Shown piece by piece: positions 1 through 9,052 of a DNA stretch of 59,700 bases. Position numbers and translations under genes: made by a program. The notes under the pieces are model-generated. The model did no database searches, had not been told where the DNA came from, and worked only from the letters and a program-made list of their open reading frames with translations. This DNA comes from an uncultured Alphaproteobacteria bacterium (GTDB lineage Bacteria; Pseudomonadota; Alphaproteobacteria; UBA8366; JADFVY01): assembly GCA_947259795.1 (NCBI GenBank), contig CAMYNJ010000101.1:1-59700 (forward strand), read 5' to 3'. Each line of letters opens with the position of its first letter. Position 1 is the first letter of the stretch.

Positions 1-168
1 CTTGAGAAAATGGGCGAAAATATCTTCGCAACGGTTGGCGGCTACGAGTTGGAAGGGCTCGGCGCACAGCTCTTCAGCCGCATCGAGGGCGACTATTTCA
101 CCATTCTCGGCATGCCCCTGCTGCCGCTGCTGGACTTCCTCCGCGGTCATGGAGTGATTACCGAATGA
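1..168 (+). CDS. maf: Maf-like nucleotide pyrophosphatase, C-terminal end (partial)
   Basis: The window opens inside a reading frame whose last 55 codons end at the TGA at 166-168. The readable tail ([19 protein letters not shown], then a hydrophobic [11 protein letters not shown] stretch) is typical of the C-terminus of Maf/YceF/YhdE nucleoside triphosphate pyrophosphatases, which hydrolyse non-canonical nucleotides. The stop overlaps the aroE start as ATGA (165-168), so the two are translationally coupled. The order maf-aroE-coaE-dnaQ is standard in alphaproteobacteria and supports the call. The 5' part is outside the window. Confidence 0.8.
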   Translation, partial: LEKMGENIFATVGGYELEGLGAQLFSRIEGDYFTILGMPLLPLLDFLRGHGVITE

Positions 169-1013
169 TATTAAGCGGGAAAGCGAGGGTGGCGGGGGTG
201 ATGGGCTGGCCGGTGGCGCATTCGCGCTCGCCGCGTCTGCACGGATACTGGCTGGAAAAACATGGCATCGACGGTGCCTATATTCCGATGGCCGTACCGC
301 CCGAACGCCTGGAACAGGCCTTGCGCGCCCTGCCGGCGCTCGGATTGCGCGGCGCGAACGTAACGATGCCCCACAAGCAGGCCGCTCTGCGTGCCTGCGA
401 CGCGGTAGACTCCCTGGCGCAGCGCATCGGGGCGGTCAACACGGTCACCGTCGGCCCCGATGGCGCGCTGGAAGGCAGCAATACGGACGCCTTCGGCCTG
501 ATCGAGAACCTGCGGGAAGGCAGCGATTGGCTGGCCACCGACGGGCCGGCGGTCGTTCTGGGCGCCGGTGGCGCGGCGCGGTCGGCCTGCGTCGCGCTGA
601 TCGATGCGGGCGTCGAATCGATCCGCATCGTCAACCGCACGCCGGACCGCGCCAGCGAACTGGCTGGCGCCATGGCGCCACAATGCAGCGCGATTGCCTG
701 GGGCCGGTGCGAAGAGGCACTGGACGGGGCGGCGCTCGTCATCAACACGACTACGCTAGGCATGACCGGTCAGCCGCCACTGGAAATCCGGCTCGACGCC
801 CTGCCCATTAGCGCCACCGTCTACGACATCGTCTACGCGCCTCTGGAAACGGACCTGCTGGCCGCGGCCAGGGCGCGCGGAAATCGCACGGTGGACGGGC
901 TGGGAATGCTGCTGCACCAGGCCCGCCCCGGGTTCGAGGCCTGGTTCGGAGTCCGGCCGGTGGTCGACGAGGCATTGCAGGCATTCGTGCTGCAAGACCT
1001 GCAGGGCGGCTGA
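165..1013 (+). CDS. aroE: Shikimate dehydrogenase (NADP+)
   Basis: 282 residues, the usual length. AroE reduces 3-dehydroshikimate to shikimate in the aromatic amino-acid pathway. Visible motifs: the shikimate-binding block [14 protein letters not shown] (14-27), the NVTMPHK block with catalytic Lys71, SNTD with the partner Asp108, the NADP-binding glycine loop GAGGAA (133-138) and the NRT motif that recognises the NADP phosphate. The ATG lies in the ATGA overlap with maf and no better in-frame start exists. coaE follows after 9 bases, so maf, aroE, coaE and dnaQ probably form one transcript. Confidence 0.95.
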   Translation: MILSGKARVAGVMGWPVAHSRSPRLHGYWLEKHGIDGAYIPMAVPPERLEQALRALPALGLRGANVTMPHKQAALRACDAVDSLAQRIGAVNTVTVGPDGALEGSNTDAFGLIENLREGSDWLATDGPAVVLGAGGAARSACVALIDAGVESIRIVNRTPDRASELAGAMAPQCSAIAWGRCEEALDGAALVINTTTLGMTGQPPLEIRLDALPISATVYDIVYAPLETDLLAAARARGNRTVDGLGMLLHQARPGFEAWFGVRPVVDEALQAFVLQDLQGG

Positions 1014-1022
1014 GCGGCGCCT

Positions 1023-1646
1023 ATGATCGTTATCGGACTCACCGGCTCGATCGGCATGGGGAAGACCACCGCGGCCCGAGCCCTAGTGCGGATGGGGCTG
1101 CCGCTGCATGACTCGGATGCGGCCGTGCACAAGTTGTTCGTACGCGGCGGCTCAGCGGTCGGCCCGGTGCGCAAGGCATTTCCCTCGGCGGTCCGCGATG
1201 GCACGGTCGACCGCGCTGAACTGGCAAACTTGGTCTTTCACGACCCCCGCGCCCTGACCCGGCTGGAAGCGATCGTCCACCCCCTGGTGCGGCGGGAATC
1301 CCGGAAGTTTCTCAAGTGCTGCGCCCTGCACCGCGATTCGATCGCCGTTCTGGACGTGCCCTTGCTGTTCGAGGTCGGGCGCGAAGGTGATTGCGACCTG
1401 ATTGTCCTGGTTACGGCGCCCGCCTTTATCCAGGCCCAACGGGTCCTGCGTCGCCCGGGCATGACGGAACAGCGGCTCGCCGACATCAGGTCACGCCAGA
1501 TGCCGGACGCGGAGAAGCGCCGGCGCGCCGACTTCATTGTCCATACGGGGCTCGGGCGGCGGGAATCCTTGCGCTGCCTGGCCCGTATCGTCAAACTGGT
1601 CCGTGACGGAGGCTGGCGGAGCGGAAGGCGGGCATACCATGCGTGA
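1023..1646 (+). CDS. coaE: Dephospho-CoA kinase
   Basis: 207 residues. CoaE phosphorylates the ribose 3'-OH of dephospho-CoA with ATP, the last step of coenzyme A synthesis. The P-loop GSIGMGKT is at residues 8-15, followed by the HDSDAAVHKL block (29-38) that supplies the catalytic Asp region and by DVPLLFE in the middle of the protein. The 3' end overlaps the dnaQ start by 8 bases (1639-1646). The length and motifs are normal for the family. Confidence 0.94.
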   Translation: MIVIGLTGSIGMGKTTAARALVRMGLPLHDSDAAVHKLFVRGGSAVGPVRKAFPSAVRDGTVDRAELANLVFHDPRALTRLEAIVHPLVRRESRKFLKCCALHRDSIAVLDVPLLFEVGREGDCDLIVLVTAPAFIQAQRVLRRPGMTEQRLADIRSRQMPDAEKRRRADFIVHTGLGRRESLRCLARIVKLVRDGGWRSGRRAYHA

Positions 1647-2316
1647 AATCGTACTCGACACCGAAACGACGGGCCTCAAGCCGGCGGAAGGCCACCGGAT
1701 CGTGGAAGTCGGCTGTGTGGAACTGTACAATCACGTTCCGACCGGCGCCACATATCATCAATATATCAACCCCGAACGCGACATGCCGACCGAGGCCTTC
1801 CGGGTCCATGGCCTTAGCGAGGGGTTCCTGTCGGATAAGCCGGTGTTCGCGGAAGTCGTCGGCGAGTTCCTAGAATTCGTCGGCGATGCCAGGCTGGTAA
1901 TCCACAATGCCGCATTCGACATGGCCTTCATCAATGCCGAACTGAAGACTCTGGGGTTCGCGTCGATCCCCATGAGCCAGGCGATCGACACGGTGAGGAT
2001 CGCCCGCGACAAGTTTCCCGGCGCCCAGGCCAGTCTCGACGCCCTTTGCCGCCGGTTCAATATCGACAATTCGGCGCGCACCAGGCATGGCGCACTGCTG
2101 GACGCCGAGTTGCTGGCGGAAGTCTACCTGGAACTTATGGGGGGTCGCCAGCGCGGCTTTGGCCTGACCGACGCAGAGGAAGGCGGCTCGGCGGTGGCCG
2201 TGGCCCCGATCGAGCGGGTGGCCCGGCCTGCCCGCCCTCATGTGGCCAGCGCCGAGGAGCTTGCGGCGCACCGCAAGTTCCTGGGACGTCTGACAGAACC
2301 TGTCTGGGAAGATTAG
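1639..2316 (+). CDS. dnaQ: DNA polymerase III epsilon subunit (3'-5' proofreading exonuclease)
   Basis: 225 residues from ATG 1639. The open frame runs further upstream, but MREIVLDTETTGL is the canonical DnaQ N-terminus and the upstream part only reads coaE out of frame. DEDDh exonuclease motifs are present: Exo I with D7 and E9 (DTETTGL), Exo II in HNAAFDMAF around residue 90, and Exo III-epsilon in RHGALLDAELL around 148-158, supplying the catalytic His and Asp. The family removes misincorporated bases in the Pol III core. The stop overlaps the convergent secB stop by 4 bases (2313-2316). Confidence 0.95.
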   Translation: MREIVLDTETTGLKPAEGHRIVEVGCVELYNHVPTGATYHQYINPERDMPTEAFRVHGLSEGFLSDKPVFAEVVGEFLEFVGDARLVIHNAAFDMAFINAELKTLGFASIPMSQAIDTVRIARDKFPGAQASLDALCRRFNIDNSARTRHGALLDAELLAEVYLELMGGRQRGFGLTDAEEGGSAVAVAPIERVARPARPHVASAEELAAHRKFLGRLTEPVWED

Positions 2317-2813
2317 GCCGGCGCGCCGTCGCCGCCCTGTGCGGCCGCCTCTGCCTGGGCGCGCTCCATCCGACTGCGGAAGAGCTGAACGAAATCGATC
2401 GGGTTGATCATCAGTGGCGGCAGGCCGCCGTCGCGGGTGACGTTTGCGACCACGCTCCTGGCGAACGGAAACAGCATGCGCGGCCCCTCGATCATCAGCA
2501 GCGCCTGCAGATGTTCCTGCGGGATGTCGCCCACGGTGCGGAACAGCCCGCCATAGGCGAGCTCGACGATGAACATTTGGTTGCCGCCGGATTGGCCGCG
2601 GGCATCGATCCGCAGCACGATCTCGTAATCATTGTTGCCGGCGGGCTGGACGCCGACATCGACATTGACCGCCACTTCCGGCGGCGACTGCGTCTGGAAT
2701 ATTTGCGGCGCGCCCGGCACCTCCAGCGACAGATCCTTGATGTATTGATGGACGATTTCGAATCTCGGGCCCTGTGCGGCGCCCTCGGCCCCGCCCGCTG
2801 CTTGGTCTGTCAT
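2313..2813 (-). CDS. secB: Protein-export chaperone SecB
   Basis: 166 residues. SecB is a tetrameric cytosolic chaperone that keeps preproteins unfolded and passes them to SecA. The diagnostic YIKDLSLEVPGAP block sits near residue 24, followed by the VAVNVDV and EIVLRIDA beta strands, then FIVELAYGGLF and the PRMLFPFARSVVANVTRDGG segment, all typical. The C-terminus is an Ala/Gln/Gly-rich tail. It lies downstream of fxsA on the same strand with an 80-base gap and converges with dnaQ. Confidence 0.96.
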   Translation of the reverse strand: MTDQAAGGAEGAAQGPRFEIVHQYIKDLSLEVPGAPQIFQTQSPPEVAVNVDVGVQPAGNNDYEIVLRIDARGQSGGNQMFIVELAYGGLFRTVGDIPQEHLQALLMIEGPRMLFPFARSVVANVTRDGGLPPLMINPIDFVQLFRSRMERAQAEAAAQGGDGAPA

Positions 2814-2893
2814 TTAGAACTCCGTGGATTTCCTTGGCTGGGCGTGGCTAGCATGGATTTAGGGCGGAGACAACCGTCAGGACGCCGCGCAAC

Positions 2894-3403
2894 TCAACGC
2901 TTTGGCGGTATGTTGTCCCTGTTGCCGCCATCGTCCCGTGGCGGGATCTCGGTAAAGTCGACGTCGATGGCGTCTTTCGGTTCATCGCCGTGCCGCTGCC
3001 CCGGGGTAACGATCTCCTCGTCATTTACCCACATGCGTGTGTTCCGGCCATAGACCAGCGCATTCAAGAGCCATTGTCCCAGCGTCCGCCGGAGCGGCGG
3101 GATCAGCAGCAGGAATCCGATGCTGTCGGTAAGAAAACCGGGCGTCATCAGCAGCGCGCCGGCCAGCAGCAGGCAGATACCGGTGAATGCTTCGTGGACG
3201 GGCATCTGGCCCTGGTCGAGGCTGCGGCGCGCGCGACCGATGGCGGCAAGGCCCTGGGCGCGGATCAGCGCGCCACCGATGATCGCCGTGGCGACGATGG
3301 CGGCCAGGGTGGGCCACAGGCCGAAGATATCGCCGGCCTCGATGAAAAGGGCGACCTCCAGAATCGGAACGCCGACAAAAATGAGGATCAGAATTAAGGG
3401 CAC
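2894..3403 (-). CDS. fxsA: FxsA family membrane protein
   Basis: 169 residues. FxsA is an inner-membrane protein whose overproduction in E. coli interferes with F-plasmid exclusion of phage T7; its normal role is unclear. The N-terminus is a hydrophobic helix (LILILIFVGVPILEVALFI) with the family's conserved E-V-A-L-F-I-E, followed by a second helix near GLWPTLAAIVATAIIGG, then LLLAGALLMTPGFLTD and a final helix before PPLRR. The last 50 residues are polar and contain many acidic and proline residues. It is probably cotranscribed with secB and divergent from the Tim44-like gene. Confidence 0.88.
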   Translation of the reverse strand: MPLILILIFVGVPILEVALFIEAGDIFGLWPTLAAIVATAIIGGALIRAQGLAAIGRARRSLDQGQMPVHEAFTGICLLLAGALLMTPGFLTDSIGFLLLIPPLRRTLGQWLLNALVYGRNTRMWVNDEEIVTPGQRHGDEPKDAIDVDFTEIPPRDDGGNRDNIPPKR

Positions 3404-3606
3404 GCTTGTTCTTTTCCTAAACAGAACCTATCTAAACTGCCGACGGGATCGCGTTCGAGGCATGTTCCGACACAGCAGTGGACCCATTGGTCCGAAGATG
3501 TGTTAGGCTAGCATGTAGGGACGGGAACCCTCGCTGGCAACAGGCGCCGTTATGCGCTCGCCTGCTTGCGGCGGTCCTGGGTATTGTTTCGGAAAGAGTT
3601 TCATTG

Positions 3607-4278
3607 ATGGGCGGCGGCTTTCAAATAATCGATATCGTTCTGTTCGCGGTGCTTGCGCTGTTCCTTATTTTCAAGCTTGGCTCGGTGCTTGGCCGGCGCG
3701 GCGGGGATGAGGGGCAGCAGACCGATCCCTTCGGCATTTCAAAACGCGAGCCGGCCTCCGGCGACAGTGTGGTTACGATGCCGGAACGCCGCGGGCCGAC
3801 GGCCGAGGAGCTCGCGTCCATGGACCCGCTGGAGGCGGGTATCGCGCAGATCAAGGCGGCAGACCCGTCTTTCCGCGAGAAGGATTTCATCAAGGGCGCG
3901 CGAATGGCCTTCGAGGCCATTCTGGAGGCATTTGCGAAAGGCGACTCCAGGACCCTGAAATCGTTGCTGGACAATACGGTATACGAGAACTTCGCGGGCG
4001 CCATTCAGGCGCGGTCGAAGGCGGGCCACCAACTGGAAACGACAATCGTCGGTATCGACGAGTCGGAAATCGTCAAGGCCGAAATGGACGCAAGCCTGGC
4101 CCGCGTTACCGTCAAGTTCGTCACCGAGCAGGTAAACGCGCTGAAGGACGCCGCCGGCGAAATCGTCGAGGGCGACCCCGCCAACGTCGTAAAAGTCACC
4201 GACGTCTGGACATTCTGTCGCAACATGAAAAAGGCCGACCCCAACTGGCTGCTGGTCGCAACCGGCAGCGAGGGGTGA
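3607..4278 (+). CDS. Tim44-like (TimA-type) domain protein
   Basis: 223 residues from ATG 3607. The frame is open from 3478, but the GGAAAGAG at 3591-3598 fits this start and the protein then begins with one membrane helix (about residues 6-24, IIDIVLFAVLALFLIFKLG). A charged linker precedes a Tim44/MBA1 domain (about 90-220: FIKGARMAFEAILEAFAKGD, then a region ending VWTFCRNMKKADPNWLLVAT). Bacterial Tim44-like proteins are inner-membrane anchored and usually lie next to mltA and smr in alphaproteobacteria; their partner is not established from this sequence. The stop overlaps the GTG of mltA. Confidence 0.88.
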   Translation: MGGGFQIIDIVLFAVLALFLIFKLGSVLGRRGGDEGQQTDPFGISKREPASGDSVVTMPERRGPTAEELASMDPLEAGIAQIKAADPSFREKDFIKGARMAFEAILEAFAKGDSRTLKSLLDNTVYENFAGAIQARSKAGHQLETTIVGIDESEIVKAEMDASLARVTVKFVTEQVNALKDAAGEIVEGDPANVVKVTDVWTFCRNMKKADPNWLLVATGSEG

Positions 4279-5534
4279 CGGGGCCGGGGATGGCCCGCAA
4301 GGCTTCGCCATTACCGCATCGCCTGATCACCGGATTTCCGCGCGCTATGACCACGGGGCTTATCGCCGTGGGCCTGTTCTTGCTGACGGCCTGCGAGCAG
4401 GAGGAAGCCAAACCGCCGCCGCAGCCCTTGCCGGAACAGGCGATTTTCTCGCCGGCCGGCTTCTCGGACCTGCCGGGCTGGAACACTGACCGCCATGCCG
4501 AGGTGCTTCCCGCACTGTTGCGGTCATGCGAGCGATTCCTGAAATCTTCGCCGGCCACGCCATTGAGTCCCCGGATCCCCGGCGCAACCGCCGCGGACAT
4601 TCAGCCGGCTTGCCGCGCCGCGCAGTCACTGCCGGTGGGACACGACCTGGCTACCCGCTCCTTCTTTGAAGAATGGTTCCAGCCCTGGGCGGTAGCCAAC
4701 AACGACAAGGCGGAAGGTCTCTTCACTGGCTACTACGAAATTGAGCTTCAAGGCTCGATAACGAGTGATGAGCCCTATAATGTGCCGGTCTACCGCAAGC
4801 CGCCGGATCATGTGACCGTCGATCTCGGCGAATTCGACCCGGCGCTTTCCGGCCGATCCTTCGTCGGCCGCGTCGACGGCGGCAGGCTGAAGCCCTATTT
4901 CGCGCGCGGCGACATCCAGGGCGGCGTATTGGCCGGCAAGGGCATTGAACTGGTCTGGCTCAAGGACCCGCTGGACGCCTTCATGCTGCATGTGCAGGGC
5001 TCGGGCCGGGTGACGCTGGCGGACGGACGCACCACCCGGATCGGGTTCGCGGCGCATAACGGCTATCCCTACGATTCCATTGGGCGCGCGCTTATCGAGC
5101 GCGGCGAGCTGGAGGCGCATGCCGCGTCCTGGCCGAACATCCGCGCCTGGCTCCAGGCCAATCCGGCAAAGGCAGCGGATTTGCTGGCCGTCAACCGGCG
5201 CTACATCTTCTTCGGTGAAATAACCGGCGAGGGGCCGGTCGGCGCGCAGGGCGTGGCGCTGACCCCCGGCCGCAGCATGGCGGTGGATACCCGCTATATC
5301 CCGCTGGGGCTGCCGCTCTGGCTCGACACCACCATGCCCGGCGACAATGCGGGCCCGCTGCGACGGTTGATGCTGGCGCAGGATACCGGGTCGGCCATCA
5401 AGGGACCGGTGCGGGGCGATTTTTTCTGGGGCACCGGCGATGGCGCGCTCGAATATGCCGGGCGCATGAAGAGCCAGGGGCGCTATTACATCCTGCTGCC
5501 GAAGCTGCTGGCGAACAGATTGGCCGCCGGTTGA
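4275..5534 (+). CDS. mltA: Membrane-bound lytic murein transglycosylase A
   Basis: Up to 419 residues. MltA cleaves the glycan strands of peptidoglycan, leaving 1,6-anhydro ends. The N-terminus carries a lipoprotein signal with lipobox LLTAC (Cys40 when counted from GTG 4275). GTG 4275 overlaps the upstream stop as GTGA; ATG 4290 and ATG 4347 are workable alternatives that keep the lipobox. Family blocks: GYYEIELQGS, DPLDAFMLHVQGSGRV, and the 3D-domain segment AQDTGSAIKGPVRGDFFWG with the catalytic Asp. In many relatives smr follows directly; here lutABC lies between them. Confidence 0.93.
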   Translation: MTGPGMARKASPLPHRLITGFPRAMTTGLIAVGLFLLTACEQEEAKPPPQPLPEQAIFSPAGFSDLPGWNTDRHAEVLPALLRSCERFLKSSPATPLSPRIPGATAADIQPACRAAQSLPVGHDLATRSFFEEWFQPWAVANNDKAEGLFTGYYEIELQGSITSDEPYNVPVYRKPPDHVTVDLGEFDPALSGRSFVGRVDGGRLKPYFARGDIQGGVLAGKGIELVWLKDPLDAFMLHVQGSGRVTLADGRTTRIGFAAHNGYPYDSIGRALIERGELEAHAASWPNIRAWLQANPAKAADLLAVNRRYIFFGEITGEGPVGAQGVALTPGRSMAVDTRYIPLGLPLWLDTTMPGDNAGPLRRLMLAQDTGSAIKGPVRGDFFWGTGDGALEYAGRMKSQGRYYILLPKLLANRLAAG

Positions 5535-5603
5535 CAACGGAGAGTTGCCTTCCAGCCGCGCGTCGGTCATTTATGGCGCGGCAATATCCGGAGACGATCG
5601 AAC

Positions 5604-6371
5604 ATGGCCGATGCCAAGCCAAACGTGGCGCTTTTCGTGACCTGCCTGGTAGATTTGTTCCGCCCTTCCGTCGGCTTCGCCGCCGTTAAGCTGCTGGAGC
5701 AGGCGGGTTGCGAGGTGGCGGTGCCGCGCGGGCAAACCTGCTGCGGCCAGCCGGCCTATAATTCAGGCGACCGTGCCGATGCCACCGACATCGCCCGGCG
5801 CACCATTCCGGCGTTGCAGCCCTTCGACTATGTGGTCGCGCCGTCCGGATCCTGCGCCGGCATGATCCGCAAACACTGGCCCGCGCTGTTCGAAAATGAC
5901 CGGGAGATGTCAAGGCTTGCCATCTCGGTGGCAGAAAAGACCTGGGAGCTGACCTCCTTCCTGACGGATGTTCGTGGCATGACGTCGGTGGATGCGGCCT
6001 ATGACGGCGTTGCCGCCTATCACCATTCCTGCTCGGGTCTCAGGGAACTGGGCGTGCGCGAACAGCCGCGCAAACTGCTGGAATCGGTGCGCGGGCTGAC
6101 GGTGAAGGACCTCGCCCATCCCGAGGAATGCTGCGGCTTCGGCGGCACCTTCGCGGTGAAATACCCCGATATCTCCGGCCGCATGGTTTCCGACAAGGCC
6201 GAGGACATCGAGGCCACCGGCGCCGATACGCTGCTGGCCGGCGATCTGGGCTGCCTGATGAACATGGCGGGCAAGCTGAAGCGGCGCGGCTCGGCGATCA
6301 GGGTGCGCCATGTGGCCGAACTGCTGGCCGGCGACACCGGTGCGCCCGCCATCGGCGAGGGCGAGTCGTGA
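5604..6371 (+). CDS. lutA: Lactate utilisation protein A ((Fe-S)-binding, CCG domains)
   Basis: 255 residues. With LutB and LutC it forms the iron-sulfur L-lactate dehydrogenase complex that feeds electrons from lactate into respiration. Two cysteine-rich CCG modules are visible: TCLVDLF near residue 10 with QTCCGQPAYNSGD near 45-57, and HHSCSGLRELG near 138 with CCGFGGTFAVKYPDISG near 178. A GGAGA ribosome site stands about 9 bases before the ATG. The 69-base gap after mltA contains an inverted repeat (CCGCGC 5556-5561, GCGCGG 5576-5581) that could be a weak terminator or an operator. The stop overlaps the GTG of lutB. Confidence 0.92.
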   Translation: MADAKPNVALFVTCLVDLFRPSVGFAAVKLLEQAGCEVAVPRGQTCCGQPAYNSGDRADATDIARRTIPALQPFDYVVAPSGSCAGMIRKHWPALFENDREMSRLAISVAEKTWELTSFLTDVRGMTSVDAAYDGVAAYHHSCSGLRELGVREQPRKLLESVRGLTVKDLAHPEECCGFGGTFAVKYPDISGRMVSDKAEDIEATGADTLLAGDLGCLMNMAGKLKRRGSAIRVRHVAELLAGDTGAPAIGEGES

Positions 6372-7810
6372 GCGTCCATACCCCCACCAGCCACCGTTTC
6401 CCCGAAAATGCGCGCGAGGCGCTGGGCAACGAGACGCTGCAGCGCGGCCTCGCCTCCGCCAAGGTGGGCTTCCGCATCCGCCGCAGCGAGGCCGCCGCCC
6501 GCCTGCCCGAGTTCGAAACCCTGCGCGACGAGTCTCGCGACATCAAGAACCATACGCTGGCCCACATCGACCTTTATCTGGAGGCCTTCGAGAAAAGGGT
6601 GATCGAGCGCGGCGGCCATGTGCACTGGGCCGCCGACGCGGCCGAGGCGCGCGACGCGGTGCTGACGATCTGCCGCGCCGCCGGGGCGAAGAGTGTCACC
6701 AAGGGCAAGTCGATGATTTCGGAGGAAATGGGCCTCAACGCCTTCCTCGAGGAGAACGGCATCGAGCCGGTGGAGACCGATCTCGGAGAATATATCATCC
6801 AGCTCCGCCACGAGACCCCCAGCCATATCATCGCCCCGGCCTTCCACGTGTTGAAGGAACAGGTCATCGAGACCTTCCGGAAGGAGCATACCCACCTGGA
6901 CCCGGACCGGGTGATCGAGGAAGCGCGCCAACTGCAGGACGAGGCGCGCCAGGTGCTGCGCGAACGCTTCCTGGCCGCTGACGTGGGCATCACGGGGGCC
7001 AATTTCCTGATCGCCGAGACCGGCTCCACTGTGATCGTCACCAACGAGGGCAACGGCGATCTGACCCAGACCCTGCCGCGCGTCCATATCGTGCTCGCCA
7101 GCCTGGAAAAAATTGTCCCGACGCTGGAGGACGCCTCGACGATCCTGCGCCTGCTGGCCCGCTCGGCGACAGGGCAGGAATACAGCTCCTACACCACCTT
7201 CTCCACCGGCCCGCGCCGCGGCGAGGATGCCGATGGCCCGCATGAATTCCACGTCGTGCTGCTGGACAACGGCCGCACCGACCTGATCGGCACGGAAATG
7301 CAGGAGGTGCTGCGCTGCATCCGCTGCGGCGCCTGCATGAACCATTGCCCGGTCTTCGGCGCGATCGGCGGCCACGCCTATGGCTGGGTCTATCCCGGCC
7401 CGATCGGCGCCGTGCTCAGCCCTTCGCTGATCGGGGTGGAGGAAGCCCATCATTTGCCCAACGCCTCGACCTTCTGCGGCCGCTGCGAGGCCGTCTGCCC
7501 GATGCGCATACCGCTGCCCAAACTGATGCGCCACCTGCGCGAGCGCGAATTCGAGAAGGGAATCCCGCCAGCAACCCTACGCTGGGGGCTGGCCGCGTGG
7601 GCCTGGCTGGCCAAACGCCCCGCCCTTTATGGGCTGGCGATGAGGCTGCCGGTGCGCCTGCTGGCCCTGCTGGCCGGGCGCAAGGGACGCTTCCGCCGGA
7701 TGCCGCTGGCCGGCGGCTGGACCAGCCAGCGCGACCTCCCCGCGCCCCAGGGCCCGACCTTCCAGGCCATGTGGGACCGCAAGGGTGGCCGGCGGGAGGC
7801 ATCGAAATGA
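6368..7810 (+). CDS. lutB: Lactate utilisation protein B (LUD domain plus two 4Fe-4S clusters)
   Basis: 480 residues from GTG 6368, which forms a GTGA overlap with lutA; the open frame continues upstream through lutA but that part is a shadow. The first 300 residues are the LUD/DUF162 domain (KGKSMISEEMGLN, GANFLIAETGSTVIVTNEGN). Ferredoxin-type clusters follow: CIRCGACMNHCP near 317-328 and CGRCEAVCP near 369-377, each a CxxCxxC plus a distal CP. LutB is the electron-transfer subunit of the lactate oxidase complex. Its stop overlaps the ATG of lutC. Confidence 0.93.
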   Translation: MSVHTPTSHRFPENAREALGNETLQRGLASAKVGFRIRRSEAAARLPEFETLRDESRDIKNHTLAHIDLYLEAFEKRVIERGGHVHWAADAAEARDAVLTICRAAGAKSVTKGKSMISEEMGLNAFLEENGIEPVETDLGEYIIQLRHETPSHIIAPAFHVLKEQVIETFRKEHTHLDPDRVIEEARQLQDEARQVLRERFLAADVGITGANFLIAETGSTVIVTNEGNGDLTQTLPRVHIVLASLEKIVPTLEDASTILRLLARSATGQEYSSYTTFSTGPRRGEDADGPHEFHVVLLDNGRTDLIGTEMQEVLRCIRCGACMNHCPVFGAIGGHAYGWVYPGPIGAVLSPSLIGVEEAHHLPNASTFCGRCEAVCPMRIPLPKLMRHLREREFEKGIPPATLRWGLAAWAWLAKRPALYGLAMRLPVRLLALLAGRKGRFRRMPLAGGWTSQRDLPAPQGPTFQAMWDRKGGRREASK

Positions 7811-8484
7811 GCAAGACTTCGCGCGAGACCATTCTCGGCAAGCTGCACGGCGCCGCGCAGCGCGATGGCGACGGCGCAGCCGCCCGCGCCACGGTCGAGG
7901 GCCGACTCAAGGGGCATCCTCGCGGCACCGTCCCCGCCCGCGGCAAGCTGGACCGGAAAGGCTTGGCAGATCTGTTCGCCACCCAGGCAACGGCCGTCGA
8001 TGCGACCGTGGCCCGCGTTTCGGCGCTCGACGAGGTGCCTGCCGCGGTCGCGAACTATCTGCGCGGCGAGAATCTGCCCACTGCCTTGCGCATGGCGCCG
8101 GACCCGAAACTGGACGCCTGTGCCTGGGACAGGGCGCCGATGCTGGACATCAGCTACGGCAAGGCCCGGCCCGCGGACCCGGTCACCGTGACCGGTGCCT
8201 TTGCCGGGATCGCGGAAACCGGCACGCTGATGCTGCTGTCCGGGCCCGAATCTCCGACCACCCTGAATTTCCTGCCCGACACCCATATCGTCGTACTTCG
8301 CGCCGGCGAAATGGTCGGCGCCTACGAGGATGCCTGGGACAGGCTGCGCGCCACCGGCCGGCTGCCGCGCACGGTCAATTTCGTCACCGGCCCATCGCGC
8401 AGCGGCGATATCGAACAGACCCTGCATCTCGGCGCGCACGGGCCGCGCCGGCTGCATGTGATCATGGTCGAGGACGATGGCTGA
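7807..8484 (+). CDS. lutC: Lactate utilisation protein C (LUD domain)
   Basis: 225 residues from ATG 7807, in an ATGA overlap with lutB. The C-terminal LUD domain shows GIAETGTLMLLSGPESPT near residue 133 and the closing NFVTGPSRSGDIEQTLHLG block near 190-208, both standard for LutC. The N-terminal 60 residues are Ala/Gly/Arg rich and less conserved. No LutR (GntR) regulator or lactate permease is next to the operon. The end overlaps the smr start by 8 bases, so translation of smr is probably coupled to lut. Confidence 0.92.
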   Translation: MSKTSRETILGKLHGAAQRDGDGAAARATVEGRLKGHPRGTVPARGKLDRKGLADLFATQATAVDATVARVSALDEVPAAVANYLRGENLPTALRMAPDPKLDACAWDRAPMLDISYGKARPADPVTVTGAFAGIAETGTLMLLSGPESPTTLNFLPDTHIVVLRAGEMVGAYEDAWDRLRATGRLPRTVNFVTGPSRSGDIEQTLHLGAHGPRRLHVIMVEDDG

Positions 8485-9052
8485 GCGGCGCAAACCCGGC
8501 AATGACGATGCCGCCTTGTGGAAAGCGGTCACGAAGGATGTGAAGCCGATCAAGCACGCACCCTCCCCCAAGGCCAGGCCCGAACCCGCCGGGGAGCCCG
8601 CGCAGGCGAAGCCGAAAAAACCGGCGGCATCTCCGGCGCGCGCCGCCGCCGCCAGGCCCAAGGCCCCGCCTGCCCTGCCCGCGCGCGAGCTCAGCCATGG
8701 CCAGGCGGCCGGAGTCGACAAGCGCACCATGGACCGGCTGCGCCGCGGGCAACTGCCGATCGAGGCCGAGATCGACCTGCATGGCCACACCCAGGAAGAA
8801 GCCCACCGCGTGCTAAACGCCTTTATCGCCGGCCATGCCGCGGCCGGCCGGCGCTGCGTGCGGGTGATCACCGGCAAGGGCAGCTTCCGCGAGGGTGGCG
8901 GCGTGCTGAAGGTTGCGGTGCCCCGCTGGCTCAACGAACCGCCCCTGCAGGACAGCATCCTCGCCTTCACCCATGCCCGGCGCGACGATGGCGGCGAGGG
9001 CGCGCTCTATGTGCTGCTGCGGCGCAAACGGCCGCGGGCGCAGGCCGGATGA
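8477..9052 (+). CDS. Smr/MutS2-type domain protein
   Basis: 191 residues. The N-terminal 85 residues are a Lys/Ala/Pro-rich low-complexity segment, followed by a stand-alone Smr domain: IDLHGHTQEEAHRVL near 98-112 with the DLHG motif, and VITGKGSFREGGGVLK with the TGxG motif near 133. Smr domains bind or nick nucleic acids, and recent family members act as RNA endonucleases. The gene overlaps lutC by 8 bases and the following XRE gene by 4 bases. The smr-xre pair near hslVU is a common alphaproteobacterial arrangement. Confidence 0.9.
   Translation: MAERRKPGNDDAALWKAVTKDVKPIKHAPSPKARPEPAGEPAQAKPKKPAASPARAAAARPKAPPALPARELSHGQAAGVDKRTMDRLRRGQLPIEAEIDLHGHTQEEAHRVLNAFIAGHAAAGRRCVRVITGKGSFREGGGVLKVAVPRWLNEPPLQDSILAFTHARRDDGGEGALYVLLRRKRPRAQAG

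Noticed and set aside
6020-7534. 504-codon minus-strand frame opposite lutA and lutB
   Set aside because: Covers two well-supported iron-sulfur genes and has no recognisable domain.
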